From Odontesthes bonariensis (Eukaryota > Chordata > Actinopteri > Atheriniformes > Atherinopsidae): a DNA stretch of 64,000 bases. Below are positions 37,160 to 47,590 of this stretch, in pieces. The DNA lies in contig NC_134519.1 of NCBI RefSeq assembly GCF_027942865.1, positions 18,381,748-18,445,747 on the forward strand, in the 5' to 3' direction. Under the pieces are notes generated by a model. That model was not told the DNA's origin and ran no database searches. It saw only the letters and a program-made list of their open reading frames with translations. Both the position numbers and the translations under genes were made by a program. Within the stretch, counting starts at the first letter, position 1; every line of letters begins with the position of its first letter.

Positions 37160-37377
37160 TTTATTATTTAAGACATCAAACACATCCTTTAGAAAAAAAA
37201 AAATCCCTTGTGATTGACAGTTGTTGCAGAAAGTCAGCAAGGAACTCAAGAAAACTAATTTGAAGTGCATGAGTATCCAGATTAACCTATATTTCCAAAT
37301 GCTGTTCATCAGTGTGCGTTAGATCAGTCAAAATGAGAATATGAAGGGCCACAAGTCCCTACATCAGCAACTTTATT
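37160..37377 (-). terminator. foxf2: foxf2 candidate poly(A) signals
   Basis: AATAAA hexamers on the minus strand at 37377-37372 and 37165-37160 follow the foxf2 stop by about 125 and 340 nt. A longer 3' UTR using sites near 36900 is also possible. The 37.2 kb stretch between the two signals contains an exact TGATTGACAG motif. Confidence 0.35.
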
Positions 37378-37500
37378 CGGGGATTGATTCTTTACAATGA
37401 ATAAGTTCGTCACTGCCTCACGAGGAAAGAGTTTTATAAAGATAGTAAATGCTCCGGACAGTTGGAATTAAATGGAAAGTGTTGCGTTAGCTCCCTCACG

Positions 37501-37676
37501 TCACATTACGCATGGCTTTACGTCCTGATAGACGCTTTGGTGGTGCGGGTGAAGCTGATGATAATAAGATCCTCCGGTGCTGGGATGGAGAGAAGAGATT
37601 CCATTTAGGTTTAAAACGAACTCCTTCCTGTCACGCACAGGAGCAGCTGAGTGGCTGGTATATCGAGACAATCCCA
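37501..37676 (-). other. foxf2: foxf2 terminal coding exon (exon 2)
   Basis: This exon contributes the last 58 residues, [10 protein letters not shown] through KPCVM and the stop. It is easy to miss because it is short and separated from the forkhead exon by 1.27 kb. The acceptor is a TTTGTTTACAG tract at 37677-37687 (read on the minus strand). The reading frame joins exon 1 in phase 1. The conserved [11 protein letters not shown] and YQDVKPCVM blocks confirm it is real coding sequence. The ORF also extends upstream through the acceptor to an ATG at 37695, but that extension (MSCLFT..) is intronic. Confidence 0.94.
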
Positions 37677-39911
37677 CTGTAAACAAACAGGACACAAAGG
37701 GTCATCATCTCATCAGTTGATCTGTAGCTGCATTGTTTTTCAATATTAATCCTCTTTTTTTTTTCTAACCTAAACGGTACACGTTTACATTAGATAAAAT
37801 AATTGCTGCGCCCCCCCCCCCCCCCCCCCCCCCATATCCTTCATAAAGAATGTAAGAATTACAACAAATCTTTTTATACATAGAAAATAATATTTGAAGA
37901 TGCTTTTGTAGCATTTTTTAGCAAGCTTTTTTGTAACATTTGTGAAAATTTGGCAAATCTTTTGATTAATGTAGAGACATTAAACAAGGTCAGCACATTT
38001 ACATTTAGATGAAGTCCAATTACAGTTAATCCACTCCAATCCGGTTAATTGGAGGCAAAGAAAATGTGTTGGTGGAAGAGAATCAACAGAATACTAAAAA
38101 CACTGGCTGTTAACCATTATAAGGTTATGATGTGACCTTTTTAAATCAATTTTGTTATACAATGGTACTGATTTGTTTAATTGCATATTTTAAAAATATG
38201 AACAGTGAAATTTAAGAACAATATCTAAGCAACAATGTAATAACAGTAAGATGTACTTTGCCCCAGCACAGATGCCCAAAAGAACCTGCGTTAGAAAAAT
38301 AAACGTTTAATTTCCGTTCTTAAGAGCTTGTTTGTGTGTTTAATACCACTTTCACTGGTATTTTCTTGTGTTATAATTCATGTGTATATTTCACAGCAAA
38401 CAGACAAAGGAGATCTTTGAGCAGATGCAATAAATTGCAGAAAATTTAAATTCAGCAGCAGGTTTCTTATGGCACAACAAATGTGCATCCTCCATATAAC
38501 ATTTCAAGCAACATTTTGGAAACGTGTTTTGTTTTCTATAGTTCACTTACTTACTGAATATTATTAACTGAATATTAATATAGCTATTAATAATTCAAAT
38601 TATTTTTTGATCTCAGATTCATTTTAATTTAACTTGGCTTGCACAGAGTAGACATTGTTAATATTCTATTGAACCACTCATTTTAGATCGCCCATTTTTC
38701 GGCTCATCCAGTTCAAATTAATCAATGAAATTTAATCACGAGTAACATTTTTATTGTCTATGTTTTGATATATAACCTCTGATCGTCTAAGAAATACGTG
38801 GGCCTATTTTACCCGAAGGGAAGTGACTTCCGTTTTTCGCAGATCAGTGGAGCATTACCAAGACAAATAGGGAAAATAGGGAAAAACCGTGATGCAAATC
38901 GACAAACATAGAGAGCTCTAAGTTGTACTATATTGATGTTCTACCTGAAATGTCAGACGAATCTCGTGCATTATGGTGCAGATAGCCCTGATCCAGAGAG
39001 TAAGATGACACTCCCGTGTGCACAGTTGAGGAGCTAGGACTGCCTGATGCCAGAGACTGCTGTTTGATGTATGACGATACCCCAGGTGCACTCCAGTGCG
39101 GGGCTGCATTTGCATACGGAGACTGACAGTCCAGGGTTGCTGCCATCGCTGGAGAGGACTGCAGTGGGCTGCTGCTGTTGTCCGGACAAAAGTCTGCGTT
39201 AGAGGCCGCCTGACATGCGGCCATGTAGGATGAACCGGGGCTTGATGACATATGTGGAACGTGATGTCCTCCTCCGAGTCCCTCGAACCCACCTGGAATT
39301 GTATTACCCATCAAGTCCAAGTTGTAGCTGTTATGACATGATAAAGAGCTTGAAGTTGATTGGAAATCAAAGCTCTGCGGCAGCATGGACGCGCCAAACC
39401 CGATACTGTTCATCATCCTGTACATTGGTTTCAAAGCTTGGCATTTCCTGCGGAAACCTCGGGGTCTGCGACGAAAGGAGCCCTCCTCGAACATAAACTC
39501 ACTACCTGGGTCGATGGTCCAGTAGTGTCCTTTGCCAGGCCTACCCAGACCTTTGGGCAGTTTTATAAAGCACTCGTTCAGAGATAGGTTGTGTCTGACG
39601 GAATTTTTCCATCCCTGGTATGTTCCCCTGAAGAAGGGGAATCGGGCCTGCAGGAACTGATATATCTCACTTAGAGTCAGTCTTTTAGTCGGTGAGCTTT
39701 GTATCGCCATCACGATCAGGGCAATGTATGAGTAAGGGGGCTTCTCAGGGCGCCTCAAGCCTGAATTTCCCTTTTTCCCTTTAGCTGCATCGCGAGCGCT
39801 CTCCATCACTGCCTGTGCGCTAAGCGCAGCTGTACTCAAAGCACCGGCAGCTGGACAGGAGCGCATGGACTGAGATGGATCCAAATGTTGCCGGGGACTC
39901 TCGGTCGTCAT
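37501..39911 (-). CDS. foxf2: Forkhead box protein F2 (FoxF2), two exons: join of 38945-39911 and 37501-37676
   Basis: Exon 1 (39911 down to 38945) encodes 322 codons plus one base. It ends ..ATTTCAG before a GTAGAA donor. The acceptor TTTGTTTACAG precedes exon 2 (37676 down to 37501). The phase-1 junction creates a Val codon, giving ..SDIS-VGLSRY.., as in human FOXF2 (..LSVGLPRY..). The spliced protein is 380 aa. The forkhead domain covers about residues 56-150: [18 protein letters not shown] starts at 53, helix 3 [13 protein letters not shown] is at 103-115, and [18 protein letters not shown] follows. The C-terminus has [18 protein letters not shown] and ends YQDVKPCVM, typical of FoxF. The [15 protein letters not shown] wording favours FoxF2 over FoxF1. 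By family knowledge it is a nuclear activator in mesenchyme, brain pericytes and craniofacial or gut tissue. It sits 1.9 kb downstream of foxq1. The start MTTE matches human FOXF2. Confidence 0.96.
37677..38944 (-). other. foxf2: foxf2 intron (1268 bp)
   Basis: The intron begins GTAGAACA and ends TTTACAG on the minus strand. It is AT-rich and contains a 23-nt C homopolymer (37811-37833 on the plus strand). It also holds a small cluster of homeodomain-type ATTA/TAAT cores around 38015-38053, including a TAATCC core. No other coding exon is visible in it. Confidence 0.9.
37811..37833 (+). repeat. C homopolymer, 23 nt, inside the foxf2 intron
   Basis: An uninterrupted C23 lies about 135 bp from the exon 2 acceptor. 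On the transcribed strand it is poly-G, so it could form a G-quadruplex in the foxf2 pre-mRNA. Its length in an assembly is often unreliable. Confidence 0.9.
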
Positions 39912-40100
39912 GTTTGCGCTTCTTTTCGGATTTCAGCACCGCAGGGTCTCAAAAGTTCACTTTGCATGTATCATTAAGGGTTTCCTATTGCAGCATTTTA
40001 GAAGTTTGTTGTCACCCAGCAAGCCTCTGCAAGGATATAACCGCGACAGCTCAGAAACACCATCCGCTGTTCTTCCTCCCTCTCTCCGTCCATTGCTGGC
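39912..40100 (-). promoter_or_regulatory. foxf2: foxf2 5' UTR and putative promoter
   Basis: This stretch lies immediately 5' of the foxf2 ATG. A weak TATA-like TTATATC occurs on the minus strand at 40040-40034, about 125 nt above the ATG. Further upstream (40060-40260) is a stretch that is C-rich on the plus strand, so G-rich on the transcribed orientation. It includes runs such as CCACCCCCCTCCCCC and could bind Sp/Klf factors. No canonical TATAAA is present. The promoter assignment rests mainly on position. Confidence 0.3.
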
Positions 40101-41400
40101 AATAATCCCAGAAAAGAGGGAAGATAAAGCTCCTCGACTTTACTTGCACATAACCACCCGGCCAAACACAACTCGACCACCTATCAGTCCTCAAATCTCT
40201 TTCTGCCCTTCCACCCCCCTCCCCCAAATCCCTCCAAGAAATCACCAGGAACTGCTCCCTCCCCATCTGGCCAAGATCCAGACTAGCAGCCGGACGCAGC
40301 GCAGTGGAGTAAGACAAATATCCTCCCACGACTCCCTTTCCTAAACACCCCTGTCCACATTTGACAGCCGATACATGGCACCAATCTGACAAACCGTGAA
40401 GAATAAAATGGAAGAGTTAGACCGAATCACATCACATTTATGTGTAGGCTACTTCAGCAACGATGCCAGCTAGTTGCTTTGGGTCCATGAAAGGGTCCCG
40501 AGACTTGATTTGTTTGGGATCTGCTCGTGGTTAGTGTTCTGACATGAGAGGAAGCATGCTTTTTCCATCAGAGCGTGCCAACATACCACACACAGCGTGC
40601 AAGTGTCAGTTTACCTCACAGAGCCTGGATTACATCCCCGGAGAACTCAATATATCAGAGAACTTTGCGAAAGTCTTGAGGAGCGATGTAGATGGGAAAA
40701 TATAAATAAATAAATAAAATCATCGCTATACGAGGGGGAGATTAATGGCCGTGCCTAAGACACCAAATCGTTTCCCATCGTCAGGACAGTTAAAAGCAAA
40801 ATCTACCAAACAACAAGATCTAGCTCGTAGACCCGTCCAGAACGCAGTGGGAACGTATTTTCAAGTCTCAGGAGGAGAATGAGTCAACTTGGAGGACATC
40901 CCTCACTATTGTGGCATGAAGTTAATTTCGTTCAGGATGCAATATCTGTGTGGACACTATCCTCCGCACGAGTGGTGACAGAGATAGATGTTTGCAGCCC
41001 CAGACAGAAAACATAAATATTGGATGCTTCTATCCTGCAGCAGTGCTGCAACCCAGATATCATTTCTGTGCTTTTTTATTCTTTTTCAGAAAGTGGAAAG
41101 AAAATATTGTTCTTCTTCTTTTTCTTACAATTGTTTCATAATATAATTAGATACAATAAATGATTTCCGTTTACCAAAATCATTAGGCTTCATTATCTCC
41201 AAGCTTGTGAAGTATAACTTGAATTCATGGCCCATAGAAGGCGACTGAGGCCTCTCTAATTCTCCCAGCTGGAGTCACGTGCACAATACTTAACAATTTG
41301 CTGGTGTCACTTATTCGGCTCCACAACACCTATTATGACTTTAATTCAAGTTATGATGCAACAAAAGCAAACACACTGGCCTATCACTAAGAGCTACTTA
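40101..41400. other. foxf2-foxq1 spacer
   Basis: Only about 1.3 kb separates the putative foxf2 promoter from the foxq1 poly(A) region. It contains a C-rich tract at 40200-40260 and an (AAAT)n stretch at 40700-40722. The rest is moderate-GC DNA with CpGs that presumably carries foxf2 upstream control. ORFs on both strands (about 113 and 144 codons) overlap here in opposite directions and look like chance openings in stop-poor promoter DNA. Confidence 0.5.
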
Positions 41401-41404
41401 TCAT

Positions 41405-41496
41405 TTTATTGCAAAGTTTTTGAAAAATATATGGAGGAAAATCAATAAAAATGCATTTAGACTTGTTTGTTGAACAGATAAAGTTATAGATTTATT
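41405..41496 (-). terminator. foxq1: foxq1 candidate poly(A) signals
   Basis: Two AATAAA hexamers occur on the minus strand downstream of the foxq1 stop, at 41496-41491 and 41410-41405. They imply 3' UTRs of roughly 270-360 nt. The sequence alone does not show which one is used. Confidence 0.4.
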
Positions 41497-41760
41497 CAGT
41501 AACATTTGCAACACAGTCGTTATTAGAACATTAAATAAACTCTGGAGATGCTTTGGAGGGAAACAAACAGAGGTACAAAAAATAAACACCCTTCCACCAA
41601 AATAATGTAAAACTCAAGTTAGAGTCCCAACATAAACTTAAAGTCGCTTTTGTCCTTTGTGTTTGTTCTGCTTCCTCCTCTGCATCTAGTCAGTGCACAA
41701 TGATGATTTTCATCATCACACAGAAAAGTTAGTTTTTTTCCCCTGCTAATGTATTACTGT

Positions 41761-42570
41761 CTATGAAAGCAGCCCAGCGCCGTAGACGTTTGACACACAA
41801 GGGTCCAAGTGCCAGGACACCTTAAGGTGTGGAAATGAGGCAGGTGTATTTGACTGGTGTATCATAAGTTCACTGTAGCCTGGCCAGGGGAAGGCAGGGA
41901 AGTGAGGGACATGTCCTTTGTTTAAGTCCTTCTTGAACGGCTTGCTGAGGATGCTCTCTATAGCAAATGAGCTGGTGAACTTGGGAGACGGATCAGTGTT
42001 GGTGGCCGGAGCGGACTGATCGTTGCTCCGTACCTTCTCTGCGTGCTCAGACACCTCGTTCTCCCGACTGAACTTTTTGTCAATGCGCTTTCTTCTGCGC
42101 CGAAACACACCGCCTGCGAAGGTGTACTCGCTCTGTGGATTGAGCATCCAGTAATTGTCTTTTCCCCAAGGTCTAGACGGGTCCCGGAGAACTTTGAGAA
42201 AACAGTCATTTAGAGACAGGTTATGTCGTACGGAGTTCCTCCAGCCGGTGTAGCTGCCCCTGAAGAAAGGAAATTTCGTCATCAGATAGTCGTTTATTTC
42301 CGCCAAAGTCAGACGTCCAGACGAAGAATCCCGAATGGCCATGGCGATGAGAGCGATATATGAGAGCGGGGGCTTGGGTCTCCGTGTGTAAGGTTTGGAC
42401 TTGCTGCTCCCACACGGGGTAACAGGTGCAGGGCTGTGGGCCACGTAGTCTCCATCCGACCCGAGCTCCTCTTCTGCAGAGAGAGGAGACCTCACAGTCC
42501 TCCCTGCATCACTGGACATCTCGAAGTGTTTCATGTCATACTGACTTCTACACAACACTTCCAGCTTCAT
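41761..42570 (-). CDS. foxq1: Forkhead box protein Q1 (FoxQ1), single exon
   Basis: This intact single-exon ORF encodes 269 aa. The start MKLEV is shared with human FOXQ1 and is chosen over internal Met13 and Met18. An acidic linker includes SPLSAEEELGSDGDYVAHSP (28-47), like the mammalian SPLSAAGDD..LGSDGD block. The forkhead domain covers about 59-163, starting KPYTRRPKPP. Helix 3 is [13 protein letters not shown] (112-124), followed by the FoxQ1-type segment VLRDPSRPWGKDNYWMLNP (127-145) and the basic RRRRKR (157-162). FAIESILSKPF (202-212) is an eh1-like Groucho-binding motif, matching FAIDSILRKPF in human. The protein is much shorter than human FOXQ1 (about 403 aa) because the Ala/Gly/Pro-rich segments are absent. 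The KPPYSYIAL motif reads KPPLSYIAL here (Leu69, codon CTC). By family knowledge it is a nuclear transcription factor, mainly epithelial. It is the most 5' gene of the cluster. Confidence 0.96.
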   Translation of the reverse strand: MKLEVLCRSQYDMKHFEMSSDAGRTVRSPLSAEEELGSDGDYVAHSPAPVTPCGSSKSKPYTRRPKPPLSYIALIAMAIRDSSSGRLTLAEINDYLMTKFPFFRGSYTGWRNSVRHNLSLNDCFLKVLRDPSRPWGKDNYWMLNPQSEYTFAGGVFRRRRKRIDKKFSRENEVSEHAEKVRSNDQSAPATNTDPSPKFTSSFAIESILSKPFKKDLNKGHVPHFPAFPWPGYSELMIHQSNTPASFPHLKVSWHLDPCVSNVYGAGLLS

Positions 42571-42735
42571 CCCTACTGTGATGCTGAGCAGCCCGGTCGA
42601 GTCTTTAAAACAGAAAAACAGTGTAAAGCCCTTTGTGCGTCAAGACGCGTACTACCTTGTTTTCAAAGAGGCGTGTCTATGTTGACATACCTGCCAAAGC
42701 GCTGAAGACCGACTCACCTATGCTGTGTGTGAGCA

Positions 42736-42784
42736 GCAGTTTATAACCGGCTCACCTTAGGACCAACCCTAAGAGGCGGGGCTT
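42736..42784 (-). promoter_or_regulatory. foxq1: foxq1 core promoter: TATA box and upstream GC box
   Basis: On the minus strand a TATAAA lies at 42745-42740 within GGTTATAAACTG. An Sp1-type GC box, AGCCCCGCCTCT, lies about 30 bp further upstream (42783-42772). This spacing is typical of a TATA promoter. It would place the transcription start near 42710-42715, giving a 5' UTR of about 140 nt before the ATG at 42570. The start site itself is inferred. Confidence 0.5.
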
Positions 42785-44665
42785 GATCATTTCGAAAGAT
42801 ATGGAACGTGAGATGGCATCTTTATTATACAACAATGACAGTCTTAAATAAAACGAAATAATCCTAATCAAAGAGTCATTATTATAACAATATATAGTAT
42901 TAAGCGATTATGAAAGAGGACAGTCTCCCACTTTCACATTCGGTGTTTCATCTGTCTCAGCTGTGAAATGTGATCTGTCAGACACCCTGGGTTCCTTTCA
43001 CCTGAGACAACAAGGTGGCGTATGTCTCCAGTTTAAATAAGGTGCAAAGCCAAAAGGGTAACTTCAGCTCTTATTTTCAAGAAACATTATCCCTGCCAGA
43101 TATACACTTTGTTTTAGAATGAAGTGAATCTTTTTGAATGCTCATTATGTTCTGAAACAATATATTCTCCAGGTTGGAGTAATGCCAGCAGTATTTAGAC
43201 ATACAGGTGCCCTGAAGATCTTTCACATCTATACTCTATGTGTAGGTAAAAAGCTCTCAGCCAACCAAGAAACCAGTGTTATTCTTTTTATCTTGGTTTC
43301 ACAAATAGTGTGTCCTGTCCTTCATGTTGCTCTGTATCAAGATAGTGGTTTCACCTAAAACAAATTAAACTTCTTGTTATTCATTTTCTTTCTCAACCAC
43401 TTTCCAGGGAAGTGGTTACGCTATTATGGCAGTGAGCCCAACAGGTGAAGTAAACATTTGAAATCTGAAGTCTAATGATGTCAGTGTTTTCATTCTCCCC
43501 AAGCTAGTTCCTCACATTCATCTTGGAGTTATGTTGAGCTCAACCTGTCTTGTTTGTCCGTCTTACTGTATTTCTTACAGATCAAATGTAAATGCAGATT
43601 TTCAAAATACTGAAAAACCTGCTGACCTCATACTAATGAAACTAAATTCTTATGCGGATATCATATTGCAACATGTCCTACAACTGAAACGGTCTCATGG
43701 GTAATTTTTTCCTACCTTTCAATACAACCCATAACAGTGTCTTGTGAGGTATTGTCCCTAAAAGCAGCAGAAGGGAAATATGAGTCATATGACTACCCAC
43801 ATTAGAGAAAATGTCTTTTGTCTGCAGAGCAACGGCTCCTTCTTATAAGAAGGAAGGCGTGTGTGTGTGTGAGAGAGATGTGAGATTGAGACCAGCATGA
43901 GTTCTGTCATAAACTCAACAAAACTTAGCTAAAACATTTTTTTCCCACTTCCTGGTCGGATTTAATTAATAATATTATTTGGACAGGGTTAAAATGAGAT
44001 CATGATTATGCCTGGTGTCCATAATCATGAATGCCATTTTATTGGTTGCCTTGGTTACACGGAAACACAACAAATTCTGGCAAAAATCTGTCACTTCCTG
44101 ACTGGCTTTATATGCTAAGGAAAGTTAAGAGCTGAAACAGACCTTCTGTTCTTTTTACCGTGCGATAAAATGGAAAACATCGGTTGGGGTTAATAAACAA
44201 TCATGGTTTGGACTAGAATACACTCTTTTTACAATGCAACCATAACATCTTGGATGCTGTTTTTACCCTTCTTTTGCAGTTGCTACATCAGATGACAACA
44301 TCTGATCAAAGAATTAGTCATTAATTATGTAATTATTGGCCATATCTGCCTGCGTGAACAAACCTCTTTCCATTGGAGCATAATTAGCCCCCATAATATA
44401 TCATTCTAAACTTGATTATCTTATCTAATATGATGGAATAGAAGGCATTTCAAGTTGCCACTTCCTCTAACATTCAAATGTGAATGTTTTCACAAATTTC
44501 ATGTGAAGCAAGGGTCAAAATCACACCATAGAGTGACAGTGAGCTACTCTATGGGGTTATTTTGATAATAAATATATTAACATCTGCTGAGCAACATGGG
44601 ACAAGTTTTTGTGACCATTTCATGTTTTATCATGATATTGGGTGGGCCGTGCTAATTACAGACGC

Positions 44666-44690
44666 AAATGAATAAATAAATAAATAAATA
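44666..44690 (+). repeat. (AAAT)n tetranucleotide repeat
   Basis: About five AAAT units (AATAAATAAATAAATAAATA). It is simple-sequence DNA. Confidence 0.8.
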
Positions 44691-47449
44691 CACTTCAAAA
44701 AGGGCCTAGAAATTTGTTTAAGATTCCCCCTCAGTTTCTTCATAGTGGTTAGGTCAACACTCTCCAGTGGTCTCCATTGCAAGCATGAAAATTCCATGAA
44801 ACTTTAATCATTTCAAACTCTTTTGGGTAAGATTTGTTTCATAGTTTTCTGGACTTTTTCACATTACCTTAAAATCTTTAGAGATCTCCTGCATAAGGAA
44901 TACGAAACCTATTTTATTCACTTTAGCTTAGTGAGAGTATCCCTAATAATATTAAATGTAGTTTGATAAGATCTTCATTTGAAAGGAGTAAAGTTCTTTT
45001 GAACATTGATCATACTGGTGTTATTGAAGAAAGCGACTAGAGAACAGAGTTGGACTTAAAACAAAAGTTAAGTTTGTTGATTGTTTATCAGTTATGGAAT
45101 ATGGTGCCCTTTCCCATTTAGAATGGTAGAGATGTGAAGACAATAGCATTGAAATTGTGCTGATTAATCTATAATAAAGGTCTTAGCATGTACAAACAAT
45201 TCTTGTCTATTGTAAGAGACACTCTGTTCAGATTCAGTGAGAGAGGCGGAAAGGTCGGAGGGAGAAATCTCAGACTTTAAATCACCTCACAACAAAGGCG
45301 CAGATAATGATAATCCCACAGCCAAAAACACTGTCCCACTCAGCATTTGCTTTTTTATTGTCGCCCGCAACACTGAAATGGAATTCCCACCCACAACTGA
45401 CGCATTGTCACCAAATGGTTCCACGGTACTTTTGTTTCTGCAAATGTAGTTTTCAATGTGTTTACCTTCACATGATTTCTCTAGTGTGAATGTTTTGATA
45501 TTCAGGTGATAATCTGTTTGCATTGAGTGTCACACCAAATCTGTGCTGAGGTTGCTGTCTTTAATGGTGGAATGTAAGAGTAGATTCATGTAAGCTAACC
45601 ACACAATGACAAGAGCCCAAATAGCATGTACTCAGTAACCTCAGTGCAAGTAGCAGCTTGTGAGGCCATCACCTGTGTGTTCTGGTATTCATTATGATCT
45701 GCTTAATAACAGCCTGAGTTGTCTGTTATGGCTTGTAATAGTAATCATGAAGCTCCAGTGAAAATGAGGTGTACTATGTGAGACCTATGTGTGACTTATC
45801 TAGGAATTTATTAGATTCCTTATTATCATTAAAGCCAATGCCATATGTTACTGTGTCTCTTATGTGAGATAAACTGATTTCATCACAGGTGTCAGTGTAC
45901 TTTTAAGCAACTTAACCCAATTGTTTGTTACTGTACTAATCCTAAATGTACTGCAAATTAATATTACTAAACAGTGTACAATTGTATTTAGAGTGTTTTT
46001 GCCATGCACATTAAGACTGAAAATATTAATTGATGTAATTATAGGAATGTTTTCTTTTTTCTGTTTGCATACATGTATAGTCTAAGACCATAAATATGTT
46101 GTATAGAATTGTATGTCTACATTCTGATTTTTGGCTGGTATTCTCATATGAGCATCTCCTTATGGATATCTTTAAATATCATCTGTCCATTCTGAGTTCA
46201 TCTTAGAGATTCTGCTGCTCTTGTACTTCCTCCTTATCTATTAAGATTATTATTGTGAGATTTATGAGCACCCTGGGTGAAACGTAATGCGTTGCCTTTA
46301 TACAGACACTATATCAGATAACATCTTTTTATTTTCATGAGCTCGATTTTCAAAGCACACGCAAGGACTAAAATGGAAAATCTCCACAGTATGAAGAATG
46401 TTTTTATCTCAAGTGTACTGTACTGACAACATTTTTTTTTTCTTTCAGCAACACCTACACACTGGCTATGAAAGCATCATCCATCACATCACAGTCAAAG
46501 TCATTCTAAGATTTCAGATAGAAAGATTTTAGATTTGTACTGCTGCTTTGGCTGTGGCACCAGTGCTGGAATGTTGGAATGAGGAAAACAAAGACGGACA
46601 TAGTCACACATCAGTGACTCAAATGACAGCTAATAAAACTTAGTGATACACTGGATCTGTCTTTTATTCATAAACATGTAAGAATCCCAAACTGATGCCA
46701 AAGTAATAAACCACATGCCTAGGTTTATTACTTTATCATGCTACAGTTATTCCCATCTATGTACTGCTGACTGCATAAAAAATAATTCATGACTCACTAT
46801 ACTGACATGACCTGACTGAAAACTAGGACAAAATATTGAGACCACAACAGACTCTTTCACAAACATTCCATTTAATTTGAAAATCCTCAAACTAAATATG
46901 CAGTCAGTTCATAAGTAGTGGTTGTAGTGTGTTAATAAATAAACATGACTCATAAACATGTCTCAAAATGAGAGATTATTATTCTAGCAGATGAAAAAGT
47001 CCATGTTTAGAGGTTTATATGCGAGAGGGATTTAGTAGTGGAGCTATACACAAAATTTACAGCCAAATTATTTAAGCTTGTCTGCTGCTCATTTTGAGAC
47101 TTATGTTTTTTTTGTACCAGTGGCTTTATGTTTTCACTTTCAGTTTAATTTGTATTGGTATCAAAAAGTAATTGGTTAGGTTTAGGCATTAAAACTACTA
47201 TGTTACAGTCTGGCAAACATCATTGTCTATGGCCTTGAAGTGACCTGCACATGCAGAAGAAGACATGATATCACACGCAGCATGTTACTTTTATGGAGGT
47301 AAATATGGATGCGTGTAGGTGAATGTATGTATCAATTCTGAAGTTGTTGTGCAATCGGAGGCAACAAAAATATGAGGATTTTGATTAAGTCCAAAACCTT
47401 ACTTTCTTTCCACTGACTAGCCACATAACCTTTCAATGATGCAAAGGTC

Positions 47450-47590
47450 AGATGAAGTGCGACATGACCGCTCAGGCTCAGGTAGCTTTGAAAGACATCA
47501 GATATGTATGCGATTTAGGACTACATATGAAAGTGACCTGGGTCTGATTTGAAAAAAATCGGATTTGTGTTGTTCGGACTGTCACTAAAA
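47450..47590. repeat. Degenerate dispersed repeat, possibly hAT-type MITE remnant
   Basis: The phrases GCTCAGGCTCAGGTAGCTTT and GGGTCTGATTTGAAAAAAAT followed by CGGATTTGTG resemble a family of non-autonomous fish elements rich in 'ATCGGATTTG'. Ends and target duplications are not evident. The identification is tentative. Confidence 0.35.

Noticed and set aside
37677..37695. Upstream ATG (MSCLFT) extending foxf2 exon 2
   Set aside because: The TTTACAG acceptor and the phase-1 match to exon 1 show this part is intron.
38918..39587. Several 75-124 codon frames over foxf2 exon 1
   Set aside because: They are out-of-frame or antisense shadows of the foxf2 coding sequence.
40051..40392. Overlapping open frames on both strands upstream of foxf2 (113 and 144 codons)
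   Set aside because: Opposite-strand frames over C-rich promoter DNA, low-complexity translation, no family resemblance.
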